This document shows positions 1 to 8,161 of a stretch of 62,344 nt of DNA, piece after piece. The stretch's first letter is position 1. Each line of letters begins with the position of its first letter. The stretch lies in NCBI RefSeq assembly GCF_021654135.1, contig NZ_JAKGSD010000050.1, positions 1 through 62,344 on the forward strand. The letters are read 5' to 3'. The DNA comes from Amycolatopsis tucumanensis (GTDB lineage: Bacteria > Actinomycetota > Actinomycetes > Mycobacteriales > Pseudonocardiaceae). Below the pieces are notes generated by a model. The model searched no databases and was not told the DNA's origin. It saw nothing but the letters and a program-made list of their open reading frames with translations. A program made the position numbers and the translations under genes.

Positions 1-303
1 CGGAAGGTGACCTTCCGGCGCCGCAAGGCGCACCGCCCGCAGGGCGGACTCCCCGGCCGTGTCAGGCGACGCGATGACCACCCGGCTCCGGTGGGGTTGG
101 ACCCCAGGTAACCCTTGTGGTTCCGGCCGATTACACTGAACAGGTTGTCTCGGCGAGGCGGGCTCCATGCTGCACCCGGTGCCCGACGTGATCGACGCGG
201 CGGCTTGAGGTCCGCTGCTCGAGCATGTCCGTGGAACTCGCCGCCGATGCGACCACCCGCCATCTGCGCCGCCACGCAAAATTGTTTGAAGGAGTGCTAC
301 ACC
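1..303. other. Non-coding leader region upstream of rplY with clustered stem-loops
   Basis: No convincing gene. The first 47 bases hold three consecutive inverted repeats: a 17-bp palindrome (1-17), a 5-bp stem with a GCAA tetraloop (18-31) and a 6-bp stem with a GCA loop (33-47). Further on, ccacc/ggtgg (78-82/90-94) and tggggt/acccca (92-97/101-106) share bases 92-94 and so cannot form together. A -10-like TACACT is at 132-137 but no good -35 stands before it. A minus-strand reading frame starting with GTG at 81 and running off the left edge has high GC3 and a GGAG upstream; it may be the start of a divergent gene, but 27 codons are too few to judge. Confidence 0.35.
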
Positions 304-906
304 GTGTCCGAGGTACGTCTGTCCGCCGAGCCCCGCACCGAGTTCGGCAAGGGCGCCGCGCGCCGCACCCGTCGCGCCGGCAAGGTTCCCGCCGTGCTGT
401 ACGGCCACGGTACCGACCCCCGCCACCTGGCCCTGCCCGCTCTGGAGTTCGCCCGCGTCATCCGTGAGAACGGCAGCAACGCGGTCCTCACCCTCAGCCT
501 CAACGGCGACACCGAGCTGGCCCTGACCAAGACGGTCACCGTGCACCCGATCAAGAACTACATCGAGCACGTCGACCTGCTGGTCGTCCAGCGCGGCGAG
601 AAGGTCACCGTGGACGTCCCGGTCGTGCTGACCGGCGAGCCGGCCCCGGGCACCCTGCAGGTGCAGGAGGTCGACACCCTGTCGATCGAGGTCGAGGCGC
701 TGCACATCCCGGAGCAGTTCGAGGTGTCCATCGAGGGCGCCGAGGCCGGCACCCAGATCCTCGCCTCGCAGGTCACCCTGCCCGCCGGCGCGGTCCTGCT
801 GACCGACCCGGAGAGCCTGGTCGTCGCCGTCAACGAGGCGCAGGCCACCTCCGCGGAGCCCGCCGAGGAGACCGGCGACGAGGCGGCCGAGAGCGCCGCC
901 GAGTAA
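304..906 (+). CDS. rplY: 50S ribosomal protein L25, long Ctc form
   Basis: L25 binds 5S rRNA in the large ribosomal subunit. The 200-residue product has the N-terminal L25 domain (about residues 1-90, with the typical RTEFGKGAARR start and KVPAVLYGHG segment) followed by the C-terminal CTC beta domain and an acidic Glu/Ala tail. That is the usual size of the general-stress Ctc form rather than the short E. coli form. The GTG at 304 is chosen because GGAG at 291-294 stands 9 bases upstream and the protein then begins at the conserved VSEVRLSAE; the longer upstream frame has no family similarity. The next gene, pth, starts directly after the stop codon, so the two are almost certainly co-transcribed. 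Confidence 0.95.
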   Translation: MSEVRLSAEPRTEFGKGAARRTRRAGKVPAVLYGHGTDPRHLALPALEFARVIRENGSNAVLTLSLNGDTELALTKTVTVHPIKNYIEHVDLLVVQRGEKVTVDVPVVLTGEPAPGTLQVQEVDTLSIEVEALHIPEQFEVSIEGAEAGTQILASQVTLPAGAVLLTDPESLVVAVNEAQATSAEPAEETGDEAAESAAE

Positions 907-1500
907 GTGAGTTCGGACGTTCCCGGGGCCGGCGAGCTGGTTCTGCTCGTCGGCCTCGGCAATCCCGGCCCGCGTTACGCCGGCAACCGGCACAACGTGG
1001 GTTTCATGGTGCTCGACGAGCTCGCCGCCCGCGTCGGCGGCAAGTTCAAGACCCACAAGTCCGGCGGTGAGGTCCTGGAAGGGCGTCTCGCCGGGCGTCG
1101 CGTCGTGCTGGTCAAGCCGCGGTCGTTCATGAACGTCTCCGGCGGCCCGGTCGCGGGCGCGGCCAAGTTCTACAAGGTCGACCCGAGCGGCGTCGTCGTC
1201 GTGCACGACGAGCTGGACGTGCCGTTCGGCGGGCTGAAGCTCAAGCTCGGCGGCGGCGAAGGCGGCCACAACGGGCTGCGGTCGATCAGCAAGTCCCTCG
1301 GCACGCGTGACTACTACCGCGTGCGCTTCGGCATCGGGCGGCCCCCTGGCCGGATGGACCCCGCCGATTTCGTGCTCAAGGACTTCTCCACGGTGGAGCG
1401 CAAGGACCTCCCGCTGGAGCTGGACCGGTGCGCCGACGCCGTCGAAGCGCTGATCGGCAAAGGGCTGACGGCGGCCCAAAACGACTTCCACGCTGGGTGA
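907..1500 (+). CDS. pth: Peptidyl-tRNA hydrolase
   Basis: Cleaves the ester bond of peptidyl-tRNAs that drop off the ribosome, recycling tRNA in the cytoplasm. All family landmarks are visible in the 197-residue protein: GLGNPG at 16-21, catalytic His29 in NRHNVGF, Asn76 in SFMNVSG, Asp101 in VVHDELD and Asn122 in GGHNGLRS. Length is normal for bacterial Pth. The GTG follows the rplY TAA with no gap; the first ten or so residues are not conserved, so initiation slightly downstream is possible. The rplY-pth pair is a classic actinobacterial operon. Confidence 0.96.
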   Translation: MSSDVPGAGELVLLVGLGNPGPRYAGNRHNVGFMVLDELAARVGGKFKTHKSGGEVLEGRLAGRRVVLVKPRSFMNVSGGPVAGAAKFYKVDPSGVVVVHDELDVPFGGLKLKLGGGEGGHNGLRSISKSLGTRDYYRVRFGIGRPPGRMDPADFVLKDFSTVERKDLPLELDRCADAVEALIGKGLTAAQNDFHAG

Positions 1501-1637
1501 GCGTCAGTCACCCACAGGTGTTCCTCTCACCGCTCCATGGTGTTCCAGGGGGACAAATGCTCTTCCGGAGGTTTGATCCGGCGGCTAGGACGGGATTAGG
1601 GAAGTTGTCCCGTCCACGCTGAACTGGAGCACTCCAC

Positions 1638-1997
1638 ATGTCCCTTTCCGCCGAAGACGTTTATCGAGTCGAGTTCGGTAACGCCCCCATCGGCCGGCGC
1701 GGGTACGCCAAGCACGAGGTCGACGAGTTCGTCGAGCGCATCGCCAGGACCCTGGTGGGCGAGGACGACCTGACGGCCGCCGAGGTGCACCACGTCATGT
1801 TCAGCAAGCCGCTGCTCGGGAAGCGGGGCTACGACGAGCGCGAGGTCGACGAGTTCCTCGACCAGGTCGAAGACGAGTTCGCCCGCCGAGGCGGCCGCCC
1901 CTACCCGGTGCCCGAGGCCCGGACGGTCACGCAGGCGACCGCACCACGCGCGGAAGGCGACCCGGCCGAGATCCCGAAGGTGACCCTCACGGAGTGA
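1638..1997 (+). CDS. Small protein with two DivIVA-type repeats
   Basis: A 119-residue protein built from two copies of the short motif found at the start of DivIVA/Wag31 proteins: around residues 8-40 (GRRGYAKHEVDEFVERI) and 50-85 (GKRGYDEREVDEFLDQV), followed by an unstructured tail. DivIVA domains recruit proteins to curved membranes and cell poles in actinobacteria; the long coiled coil of true DivIVA is absent. ATG is preceded by CTGGAG with 8-base spacing. An inverted repeat gacggga/tcccgtc at 1589-1614 lies just upstream and may be regulatory. A role as adaptor for polar growth or division is inference. Confidence 0.8.
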   Translation: MSLSAEDVYRVEFGNAPIGRRGYAKHEVDEFVERIARTLVGEDDLTAAEVHHVMFSKPLLGKRGYDEREVDEFLDQVEDEFARRGGRPYPVPEARTVTQATAPRAEGDPAEIPKVTLTE

Positions 1998-2043
1998 GCA
2001 ACCGCCGAACTCGCGCCTGAGCGCAGACCACACCCCCTGGAAC

Positions 2044-2149
2044 GTGGGGCTCGCGCACACCCGGCGAGCCCCACGCCCAGCGAGCCCTGCGCCCGGCCCC
2101 GCGAACCCCACACCCCAGCGAATGAACTCCCCACCCGGGCCGGGTGGGG
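2044..2149. terminator. Two stem-loops between convergent genes
   Basis: An 11-bp stem (gtggggctcgc at 2044-2054 with 2064-2074) and a 9-bp stem with a 3-base loop (ccccacccg at 2129-2137 with 2141-2149) sit between the DivIVA-like gene and the convergent AMP-binding ligase. No T-tract, as usual for high-GC actinobacterial terminators. Confidence 0.5.
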
Positions 2150-2155
2150 CGGCGG

Positions 2156-3844
2156 TCAGGAGGCGGCGTTCTTCGCGATCGCGTCGGCGTACTGGACCGC
2201 CGTCGCTGCGCGTTTGACCTTGCCGGACGGCGTCTTGGGCAGGCTGCCTGCCGGCAGGACGACCACCGCGTACGGCCGCGCGTCCACCGCGTCCCGCACC
2301 CGCGCCGCGACCTCCTTCTGCAGCCTCCGCTCGGCCTCGGCGTCGCCGGCCAGCTTCGACTCCAGCACCACCGCGAACCGCTCCCGGCGCGTCCCCGCGT
2401 CGATCCGCACGGCCACCGCGTTGCCTGCCCGCACCCCGTCCACGGCGGTCGCGGCGCGCTCGATGTCCGTCGGGTAGATGTTGCGGCCACCCATGATGAT
2501 GACGTCCTTGCGGCGCCCGCAGATCACGATCTGCCCGTCGACCAGGTACCCGAGGTCGCCCGTCGCGAGCCAGCCCTCGGCGTCCTGCGTCGGCTTCGGG
2601 CCCTCCATCGTCAGGTAACCGGGCGTCACGGCCGGGCCGGTCAGCTGGATCTCCCCGACCTCGCGGTCGCCGAGCACCTTGCCGCTGTCGTCGACGATCC
2701 GCGCCTCCAGTCCGTCCAGCGGCCGGCCCAGCACGGCGAACGAGCGGACCTCCTCGGTCCCGCGCCGCGGGTCGCCCTCGGGCACCGGCACCGCCCGGTT
2801 GTCCGCCTCGAGCGCGTCGGCCTCGATGACGTCCAGCGTCAGTCCGGTGAACAGCGGCGCGAACGACACCGCGAGCGTCGCCTCGGCCATGCCGTACGCG
2901 GGGAACACGCACTCCGCGGGCATCTTGAACCGGGCGCCGCCCTCGACGAACGACTGCACGGCCGACTCGTCGATCGGCTCGGCCCCGTTCAGCGCGATCC
3001 GCAGCGTGGACAGGTCGTAAGCGTTTTCGTCCTCCACCCGCTGCAGCCGCTTGCCGACGATGGCGTAGGCGAAATTCGGGGCCGCGGTGGTGGTGGCGCG
3101 GTACTTGCTGATCAGCTCGGGCCAGATCAGCGGCCCGGTGAGGAACTCGGCCGGGGTGATCTTGATCAGCTCCACGCCGAACGTCATCGGCACGGTCAGG
3201 AACCCGACCATGCCCATGTCGTGGAAGGTGGGCAGCCAGGAAACCATGATGTCCTTCGCGAAGTCGAACTCCGCCCGCTCCACCATGGCCTTGACGTTGG
3301 TGTAGAGGTTGCCGTGGGTGATCCGCACGGCCTTCGGGTCGGCGGTCGAGCCGCTGGTGAGCTGCAGCAGCGCCAGGTCGTCCTCGCCACGCGCCACCGG
3401 CTCGGCGATCGGCTCGCCCTCGAACAGGTCGGTGATCATCCGGAACCCGATGTTGTGCTCGGTGAGCACCGGCGCGAGCGCGTCGAACGGCTCGCCGAGC
3501 ACGACCAGCTTCGCGTCGATCATGCCCAGCACCTTGACCGTGTCCTCGGCCCACAGCGCGAGGTCGGTGCGCGGGGTGGGCTGGTGCAGCATCGTCACGC
3601 TGCCTCCGGCGAGCCACACCGCCTGCACCGTCGGTGCGATCAGGGCGGGCGCCCCGGCCAGTACGGCGACGGCGCTGCCCGGCTCCAGGCCGCCCGCGAC
3701 GAGCGCGCCGGCCATCCGCCGCGCCTGCTCGTGGACTTCGGCCCAGGTCCGGCGCACCGGCTCCTTCGGCTCCCCGGTGACCATGCCACGCAACTGACCA
3801 CCCTCCGCAGCGGTGCGGACGAGCGTCTCCACGAACCGACTCAT
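2156..3844 (-). CDS. Fatty-acyl-AMP/acyl-CoA ligase (Pks16/FadD-like)
   Basis: ANL-superfamily enzyme that adenylates a carboxylic acid, probably a fatty acid, for transfer to CoA or an acyl carrier. In the 562-residue product the P-loop TSGSTADPKAVRITHG (A3), GWLATGDLGYLVDGQIVICGR (A7), KDVIIMGGRNIYPTDIE (A8) and the C-terminal catalytic Lys of PKTPSGKVKR (A10) are all present. ATG at 3844 fits an AAGGTGAG Shine-Dalgarno; the longer frame upstream is not conserved. M. tuberculosis has pks16 (Rv1013) in the same place beside pth, supporting the assignment. Whether it is a CoA ligase or an acyl-AMP ligase cannot be decided here. Confidence 0.88.
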   Translation of the reverse strand: MSRFVETLVRTAAEGGQLRGMVTGEPKEPVRRTWAEVHEQARRMAGALVAGGLEPGSAVAVLAGAPALIAPTVQAVWLAGGSVTMLHQPTPRTDLALWAEDTVKVLGMIDAKLVVLGEPFDALAPVLTEHNIGFRMITDLFEGEPIAEPVARGEDDLALLQLTSGSTADPKAVRITHGNLYTNVKAMVERAEFDFAKDIMVSWLPTFHDMGMVGFLTVPMTFGVELIKITPAEFLTGPLIWPELISKYRATTTAAPNFAYAIVGKRLQRVEDENAYDLSTLRIALNGAEPIDESAVQSFVEGGARFKMPAECVFPAYGMAEATLAVSFAPLFTGLTLDVIEADALEADNRAVPVPEGDPRRGTEEVRSFAVLGRPLDGLEARIVDDSGKVLGDREVGEIQLTGPAVTPGYLTMEGPKPTQDAEGWLATGDLGYLVDGQIVICGRRKDVIIMGGRNIYPTDIERAATAVDGVRAGNAVAVRIDAGTRRERFAVVLESKLAGDAEAERRLQKEVAARVRDAVDARPYAVVVLPAGSLPKTPSGKVKRAATAVQYADAIAKNAAS

Positions 3845-3953
3845 GGCGCTCACCTTATCCGGCGACGAAGTTCCCCGGATCGTCCCGGCGGCGGTGTCGA
3901 AACCCGCCCCCGCGCTCCGACCTCCTGGTAAGACAGCCCTTGAGGAGGCACCC

Positions 3954-4322
3954 GTGAAGTACTTGCTGATCATGCACATGAACCCCGCCGTGTGGGAGTC
4001 GCTGACGGAGGAGGAGCGCAACGCGATCATGAGCGGGCACGGACCGTTCATGGACGCCATCCGCGAGTCCGGCGAGTTCATCGGCACGACCGCGCTGGCC
4101 GACCCGTCGAACAGCGCGGTCGTGCGGGTGCGGGACGGCGCGCAGGTGGTGACCGACGGCCCGTACCTGGAGGCGAAGGAGTACCTCGGCGGGTACTACC
4201 TGGTGGACGTCGAAAGCCGGGAACGCGCACTGGAACTGGCCGCGATGATCCCGGACGCCGCGGTCGACGGGCTCGGCATCGAGGTCCGGCCGGTGATGTT
4301 CTCGGCAGGCACCGAGATGTGA
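3954..4322 (+). CDS. YCII/DGPF-domain protein
   Basis: A 122-residue ferredoxin-fold protein of the YciI-related (DGPF) family, with the diagnostic DGPYLEAKEYLGGYYLVDV segment near residues 63-81. The biochemical role of these proteins is not established; many sit near ECF sigma factors, but none adjoins here. The GTG at 3954 has an excellent GAGGAGG 5 bases upstream, and the protein then starts with the conserved KYLLIMHMN strand. It is divergent from the ligase and followed by a strong terminator. Confidence 0.85.
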   Translation: MKYLLIMHMNPAVWESLTEEERNAIMSGHGPFMDAIRESGEFIGTTALADPSNSAVVRVRDGAQVVTDGPYLEAKEYLGGYYLVDVESRERALELAAMIPDAAVDGLGIEVRPVMFSAGTEM

Positions 4323-4325
4323 GAC

Positions 4326-4359
4326 CCGGTGCCGGGCGGGGTGGCCCGCCCGGCACCGG
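4326..4359. terminator. 15-bp stem-loop between convergent genes
   Basis: A perfect 15-bp stem (4326-4340 with 4345-4359) closed by a GTGG tetraloop ends 3 bases before the stop of the convergent DUF5701 gene. No U-tract. It probably serves both strands. Confidence 0.7.
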
Positions 4360-4362
4360 CGG

Positions 4363-4992
4363 TCACACCGCGCGGGAGCCGGCCGAGGCCATGCCCAGCC
4401 AGGTGTGCGGGTTGCCCTGCCAGCACCAGCCGAGCTTCGGCGCCCGCTTGCTGATCCAGATCGCCGGCACCCGCCGGTCGCCGCAGCGCGAACCGCCCAG
4501 CGAGAAGCACTTGTTCTTGACCAGCACCTCCGGGAAGTGCGTGATCAGGGCGATGCCCTCCTCGATGGTGAGCAGGGTGCGGCTGCGGCCGGCGATCACC
4601 TCCATCGCGTCGTTCGGGACCGCGCCGCAGAACTCCTCGCCGCGCTCGACGTCGAACAACAGGTAGGCGTCCGGGGCCGGGAGGTCCACAGTGGACACCA
4701 ACCGGTCGAGCGATCCGGGTTCGAAGGAGTGGTCGACGAACCCGGGCAGCCTCCCGCGGTGCAGGGTGGTGCGCGGCATCGTCTCCTCGATCGGTGCGAC
4801 CTTCCGGGTCACGACCAGCAGGAACGGCACGCGGCCCGCCTCCGGGTCGAGGTCGCCGGCCCGGGCCGCGGCGCGCAGCGGCTCGACCAGTGCGCGGAAG
4901 CCGTCCTCGTCGAGCCCGGCGAGCGCCGGGTAGCCGCGGTCCACCAGGTTGGCGACCTGGCGGTCGAATTCGGCTGTCACATCGAACGTCAA
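4363..4992 (-). CDS. DUF5701 family protein
   Basis: A 209-residue soluble protein of an uncharacterised actinobacterial family, recognised by TFDVTAEFDRQ at the start, the LLVVTRKVAPIEETMPRT core and the Cys/Trp-rich end KCFSLGGSRCGDRRVPAIWISKRAPKLGW. No catalytic motif can be named. The start is a TTG at 4992: an ideal AAGGAGG lies 7 bases upstream, and the TTG overlaps the TGA of the acetyltransferase gene (TTGA), so the two are translationally coupled. The family often acts as an accessory gene next to regulators; no function can be assigned. Confidence 0.8.
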   Translation of the reverse strand: MTFDVTAEFDRQVANLVDRGYPALAGLDEDGFRALVEPLRAAARAGDLDPEAGRVPFLLVVTRKVAPIEETMPRTTLHRGRLPGFVDHSFEPGSLDRLVSTVDLPAPDAYLLFDVERGEEFCGAVPNDAMEVIAGRSRTLLTIEEGIALITHFPEVLVKNKCFSLGGSRCGDRRVPAIWISKRAPKLGWCWQGNPHTWLGMASAGSRAV

Positions 4993-5633
4993 GCCCTTAC
5001 CTCCTTGATCGCGGCGATGTCGGCGGGCGTGCCGGACATGATCGTCCGCACGTGCCGGGTGACCAGTTCGACCGGCCAGTCCCACCAGGCGGCGCGTTCG
5101 AGCCGTTCGACGTCCTCCGGCTCGTAGCGAGCGCGGATCGGCCGGGCCGGGTTGCCGCCGACGATCGTGTACGGCGGCACGTCGGCGGTGACGACCGCGC
5201 CCGCGGCGATGATCGCGCCGTTGCCGATCGTCACGCCGGGCATCACGGTCGCGCCGTAGCCGAACCAGACGTCGTTGCCCACCACCGTGTCGCCCCGGCT
5301 GGGCATGTTCGTGACGAGGTCCAGTGTGGACTCCGCCCACGCGCCGCCGAACATCGTGAACGGGTAGGTCGACACCCCCATCGTCGGGTGTTCCGCCCCG
5401 GCCATCAGGAACCGCGTGCCGGAGGCGATCGCGCAGTACTTGCCGATGATCAGCTTCTCCGGCCCGTAGGCGTAGAGGACGTTGCGGGTCTCGAACTCGG
5501 TGGCGGCGTCCGGGTCGTCGTAGTAGGTGAACTCGCCGACCTGGATACGCGGATCGGTGACCAGCGGTTTCAGGAACACCACGCGCGGGTGCTCGGCGAG
5601 CGGGTGGAGCACGGTGGGGTCTGGCACGAACAC
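4989..5633 (-). CDS. CatB/Vat-like hexapeptide O-acetyltransferase
   Basis: Left-handed beta-helix acetyltransferase of the xenobiotic acetyltransferase type, using acetyl-CoA to modify hydroxyl groups of small molecules. Hexapeptide repeats run through the centre (IGKYCAIASG, VVGNDVWFGYGATVMPGVTIGNGAIIAAGAVV), with the catalytic-type His in AGAEHPT and the C-terminal GGNPARPIRARYEPEDVERL signature. 214 residues is the normal size. The GTG at 5633 is followed by a non-conserved lead-in, so a slightly later start is possible. It is transcribed away from a TetR gene across a short operator-bearing gap. Substrate unknown; antibiotic-resistance relatives exist, but similarity alone does not show resistance. 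Confidence 0.85.
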   Translation of the reverse strand: MFVPDPTVLHPLAEHPRVVFLKPLVTDPRIQVGEFTYYDDPDAATEFETRNVLYAYGPEKLIIGKYCAIASGTRFLMAGAEHPTMGVSTYPFTMFGGAWAESTLDLVTNMPSRGDTVVGNDVWFGYGATVMPGVTIGNGAIIAAGAVVTADVPPYTIVGGNPARPIRARYEPEDVERLERAAWWDWPVELVTRHVRTIMSGTPADIAAIKEVRA

Positions 5634-5641
5634 CTCACAGG

Positions 5642-5717
5642 AGTAAACTTACTACCGACGTAAACTTATCCCGAGCGCAGGCTGGTTGTCAACGTAAAAA
5701 TAGGACGAGGGTAAGAT
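5642..5717. promoter_or_regulatory. Divergent TetR operator/promoter region
   Basis: Between the acetyltransferase and the TetR gene lie a palindrome agtaaacttact (5642-5653, 5-bp arms) and a partial copy cgtaaacttatc (5659-5670), sharing gtaaactta as a direct repeat. A -10 box TAAGAT at 5712-5717 stands 6 bases before the TetR ATG, implying a leaderless transcript. These A+T-rich repeats stand out in a G+C-rich setting and are the obvious TetR binding site. Confidence 0.6.
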
Positions 5718-5723
5718 TCGCTC

Positions 5724-6353
5724 ATGACCGTCACCGGCCTCCGCGAAGCCAAGAAGCAAGAGACGCGGCAGTTGATCTCCGACCAGGCGACCCGGCTCTT
5801 CATGGCGAAGGGTTTCGAGCAGACGACGATCGCCGAGATCGCGGAGGCCGCGCGGGTCGCGAAGAAGACCGTGACCAACTACTTCCCGCGCAAGGAGGAC
5901 CTGGCGTTCGACCACCAGGACCAGTTCGTGGCGAGCCTGGCCCGCACGGTCGTGGCCCGCGAGCCGGGTGAGTCGGCGCTGGCCGCGCTGCGCCGGGACT
6001 TCCTGGGGGCGGTCGAGCGGCAGGACCCGGTCGCGGGGTTCGCGGGCCCGGAGTTCAGCCGGATGATCGCGGAGAGCCCGACGCTGTCGGTGTGCCTGCG
6101 CGGCCTGCACGACCAGCGCGAGGAGGCGCTGGCCGCCACCCTCGCCGAAGCGACCGGAGCCGCACCCGGCGACATCACACCCCGCGCGGCGGCGTCGGTG
6201 CTCGGTGGGGTGCACCGGGTGCTGTTCGCGCGCATCCAGGAGCTGACCCTGGCCGGCCGGGGCAACCCGGAGATCGCCGCCGTGGTCGGCCCGGAGGCCG
6301 AGCAGGCGTTCGCCCTGCTGGAACCCTCACTCGGCGACTACGCCCGCGCCTGA
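5724..6353 (+). CDS. TetR-family regulator
   Basis: A 209-residue repressor with an N-terminal helix-turn-helix (about residues 14-60; TIAEIAEAARVAKKTVTNYFPRKEDL) and an all-helical ligand-binding C-terminus. ATG at 5724 is 6 bases after a TAAGAT -10 box, so translation is probably leaderless. It is divergent from the acetyltransferase and likely controls both itself and that gene through the repeats at 5642-5670. Ligand unknown. Confidence 0.88.
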   Translation: MTVTGLREAKKQETRQLISDQATRLFMAKGFEQTTIAEIAEAARVAKKTVTNYFPRKEDLAFDHQDQFVASLARTVVAREPGESALAALRRDFLGAVERQDPVAGFAGPEFSRMIAESPTLSVCLRGLHDQREEALAATLAEATGAAPGDITPRAAASVLGGVHRVLFARIQELTLAGRGNPEIAAVVGPEAEQAFALLEPSLGDYARA

Positions 6354-6406
6354 CCGGAGACCGGCACCAAGGCCCTCAGTGATGGCGTCGAAGCAGCCCG
6401 GTGCGC

Positions 6407-8161
6407 CTACTCCACCAGTTCGGAGGTCTCCAGCCAGCGCGCCTCGACGTCCTCGATCTCCGCGCGCACCGTCTTCAGCTCCGTGTTCAGCTCGACCAGC
6501 TTGTCCGGCTCGGTGGCGTGCTCGGCGAGCTGCTCGTGCAGCTTCGTCTCCCGCGCGTGCAGCTGGTCCAGCCGCCGCTCCAACCGGGACAGTTCCTTCT
6601 GCGCCGCCCGGAACTCCGCCGCGCTGGACGTCTTCTGCGCGGGCTTCGGCGCCGACACCGAGGCACGGGCGGACGCCCGCCGCGACAGGTACTCGTCGAT
6701 TCCGCCGGGCAGGTGCGTGATCCGGCCGTCGCCGAACAGGGCGTACACCGCGTCCGTCACGCGTTCCACCAGGTAGCGGTCGTGCGAGACCACGACCATC
6801 GTGCCCGGCCAGGAGTCCAGCAGGTCCTCCAGCTGCTGCAGCGTGTCGATGTCCAGGTCGTTCGTCGGCTCGTCGAGCAGCAGCACGTTCGGCTCGGCCA
6901 TCAGCAGCCGCGCCAGCTGCAGCCGCCGCCGCTCGCCGCCGGACAGGTCCTCCACCGGCGTCCACTGCCGCGCCGGCGGGAACCCGAGCTTCTCCGCCAG
7001 CTGCGACGCCGACAGCTCCTGCTTGCCCAGCACGACCCGCGCCGAGACCTCCTCGACGGCCTCCAGCACCCGCAGCTGCCCCGGCAGCTCGTCCAGCTCC
7101 TGCGACAGGTGCGCCAGCCGCACCGTCTTGCCCTCGATCCGCCGCCCCGCGACCGGCTCGCGCTCCCCTGCCAGCAGCTTCAGCAGCGTCGTCTTGCCTG
7201 ACCCGTTCACGCCGACCAGCCCGAACCGGTCACCCGGCCCGATCCGCCAGGTGAGCCCCTCGACGACCGTCTTGTCGCCGGCCTTGAGGGTCACGTCCTC
7301 CAGCTCCAGCACGGTCTTGCCGAGCCGCCGCTTCGCGAACGACATCAGCTCGGCCGTGTCGCGCGGCTCCGGCACGTCCGCGATCAGCGCCTCGGCCGCC
7401 TCGATCCGGTACCGCGGCTTCGACGTGCGGGCCTTCGCGCCGCGCTGCAGCCAGGCCAGCTCCTTGCGCGCGAGGTTGCGCCGCTTCTCCTCCATCGACG
7501 CCGCGAGCCGTGCCCGCTCGGCGCGCGCGAAGATCCAGTCCGCGTACCCGCCCTCGTACTGCTCGACGCGGCCGTCGGCGACCTCCCAGGTCCGCCCGCA
7601 CACCGTGTCCAGGAACCACCGGTCGTGGGTGACGACCACGAGCGCGGACCGCCGCGCCAGCAGGTGGTCGGCGAGCCAGCGCACGCCCTCGACGTCGAGG
7701 TGGTTGGTCGGCTCGTCGAGCACCAGCAGGTCCAGGTCGCCGATCAGCGCGGCGGCCAGCGCGACCCGGCGACGCTCCCCACCGGACAGTGTCGCGGTCG
7801 GGTTGTCCAGCCCCAAGTCGGTGATCCCGAGTCCCTCCACAATGGACCGGACCCGGGCGTCGGCCGCCCACTCGTGCTCGGCGTCGAAACCGGCGAGCAC
7901 GGCGTCGCGGATCGAACTGCCCTCCGCCAGCTCCGTGCGCTGGGTGACCACCGCGAGCCGCAGCCCGCGGACCTGGCTCACCCGGCCGGAATCCGGCTCG
8001 GCGAGTCCGGAGAGGACCTCCAGCAGCGTGGTCTTGCCACCGCCGTTGAGGCCGACGACGCCGATGCGCTCGCCTTCGCCGACGCCGAGGGAGACGTTGT
8101 CCAGCAGCGGGCGGACCCCGTAGGACTTGGAGACCGCCTCGAGGTTGATCAAATTCGCCAC
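6407..8161 (-). CDS. ABC-F family ATPase (Uup-like)
   Basis: A soluble protein of two tandem ABC domains without membrane segments; ABC-F proteins act on the ribosome (E-site factors or target protection). Walker A is GLNGGGKTT in the first half and GVNGSGKTT in the second; LSGGERRR signatures and VLDEPTNHLD/LLDEPTNDLD Walker B motifs occur in both. The last 70 residues form a charged coiled coil as in Uup. The GTG at 8161 overlaps the ispE stop codon by one base (TAGTG), giving 584 residues beginning VANLINLE, so it is coupled to ispE. A housekeeping translation role is more likely than resistance given the conserved location. Confidence 0.9.
   Translation of the reverse strand: MANLINLEAVSKSYGVRPLLDNVSLGVGEGERIGVVGLNGGGKTTLLEVLSGLAEPDSGRVSQVRGLRLAVVTQRTELAEGSSIRDAVLAGFDAEHEWAADARVRSIVEGLGITDLGLDNPTATLSGGERRRVALAAALIGDLDLLVLDEPTNHLDVEGVRWLADHLLARRSALVVVTHDRWFLDTVCGRTWEVADGRVEQYEGGYADWIFARAERARLAASMEEKRRNLARKELAWLQRGAKARTSKPRYRIEAAEALIADVPEPRDTAELMSFAKRRLGKTVLELEDVTLKAGDKTVVEGLTWRIGPGDRFGLVGVNGSGKTTLLKLLAGEREPVAGRRIEGKTVRLAHLSQELDELPGQLRVLEAVEEVSARVVLGKQELSASQLAEKLGFPPARQWTPVEDLSGGERRRLQLARLLMAEPNVLLLDEPTNDLDIDTLQQLEDLLDSWPGTMVVVSHDRYLVERVTDAVYALFGDGRITHLPGGIDEYLSRRASARASVSAPKPAQKTSSAAEFRAAQKELSRLERRLDQLHARETKLHEQLAEHATEPDKLVELNTELKTVRAEIEDVEARWLETSELVE

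Noticed and set aside
1596..3617. Long minus-strand frame over the AMP-ligase
   Set aside because: Arg/Ala-rich shadow of the ligase in another frame; the ligase has all ANL motifs.
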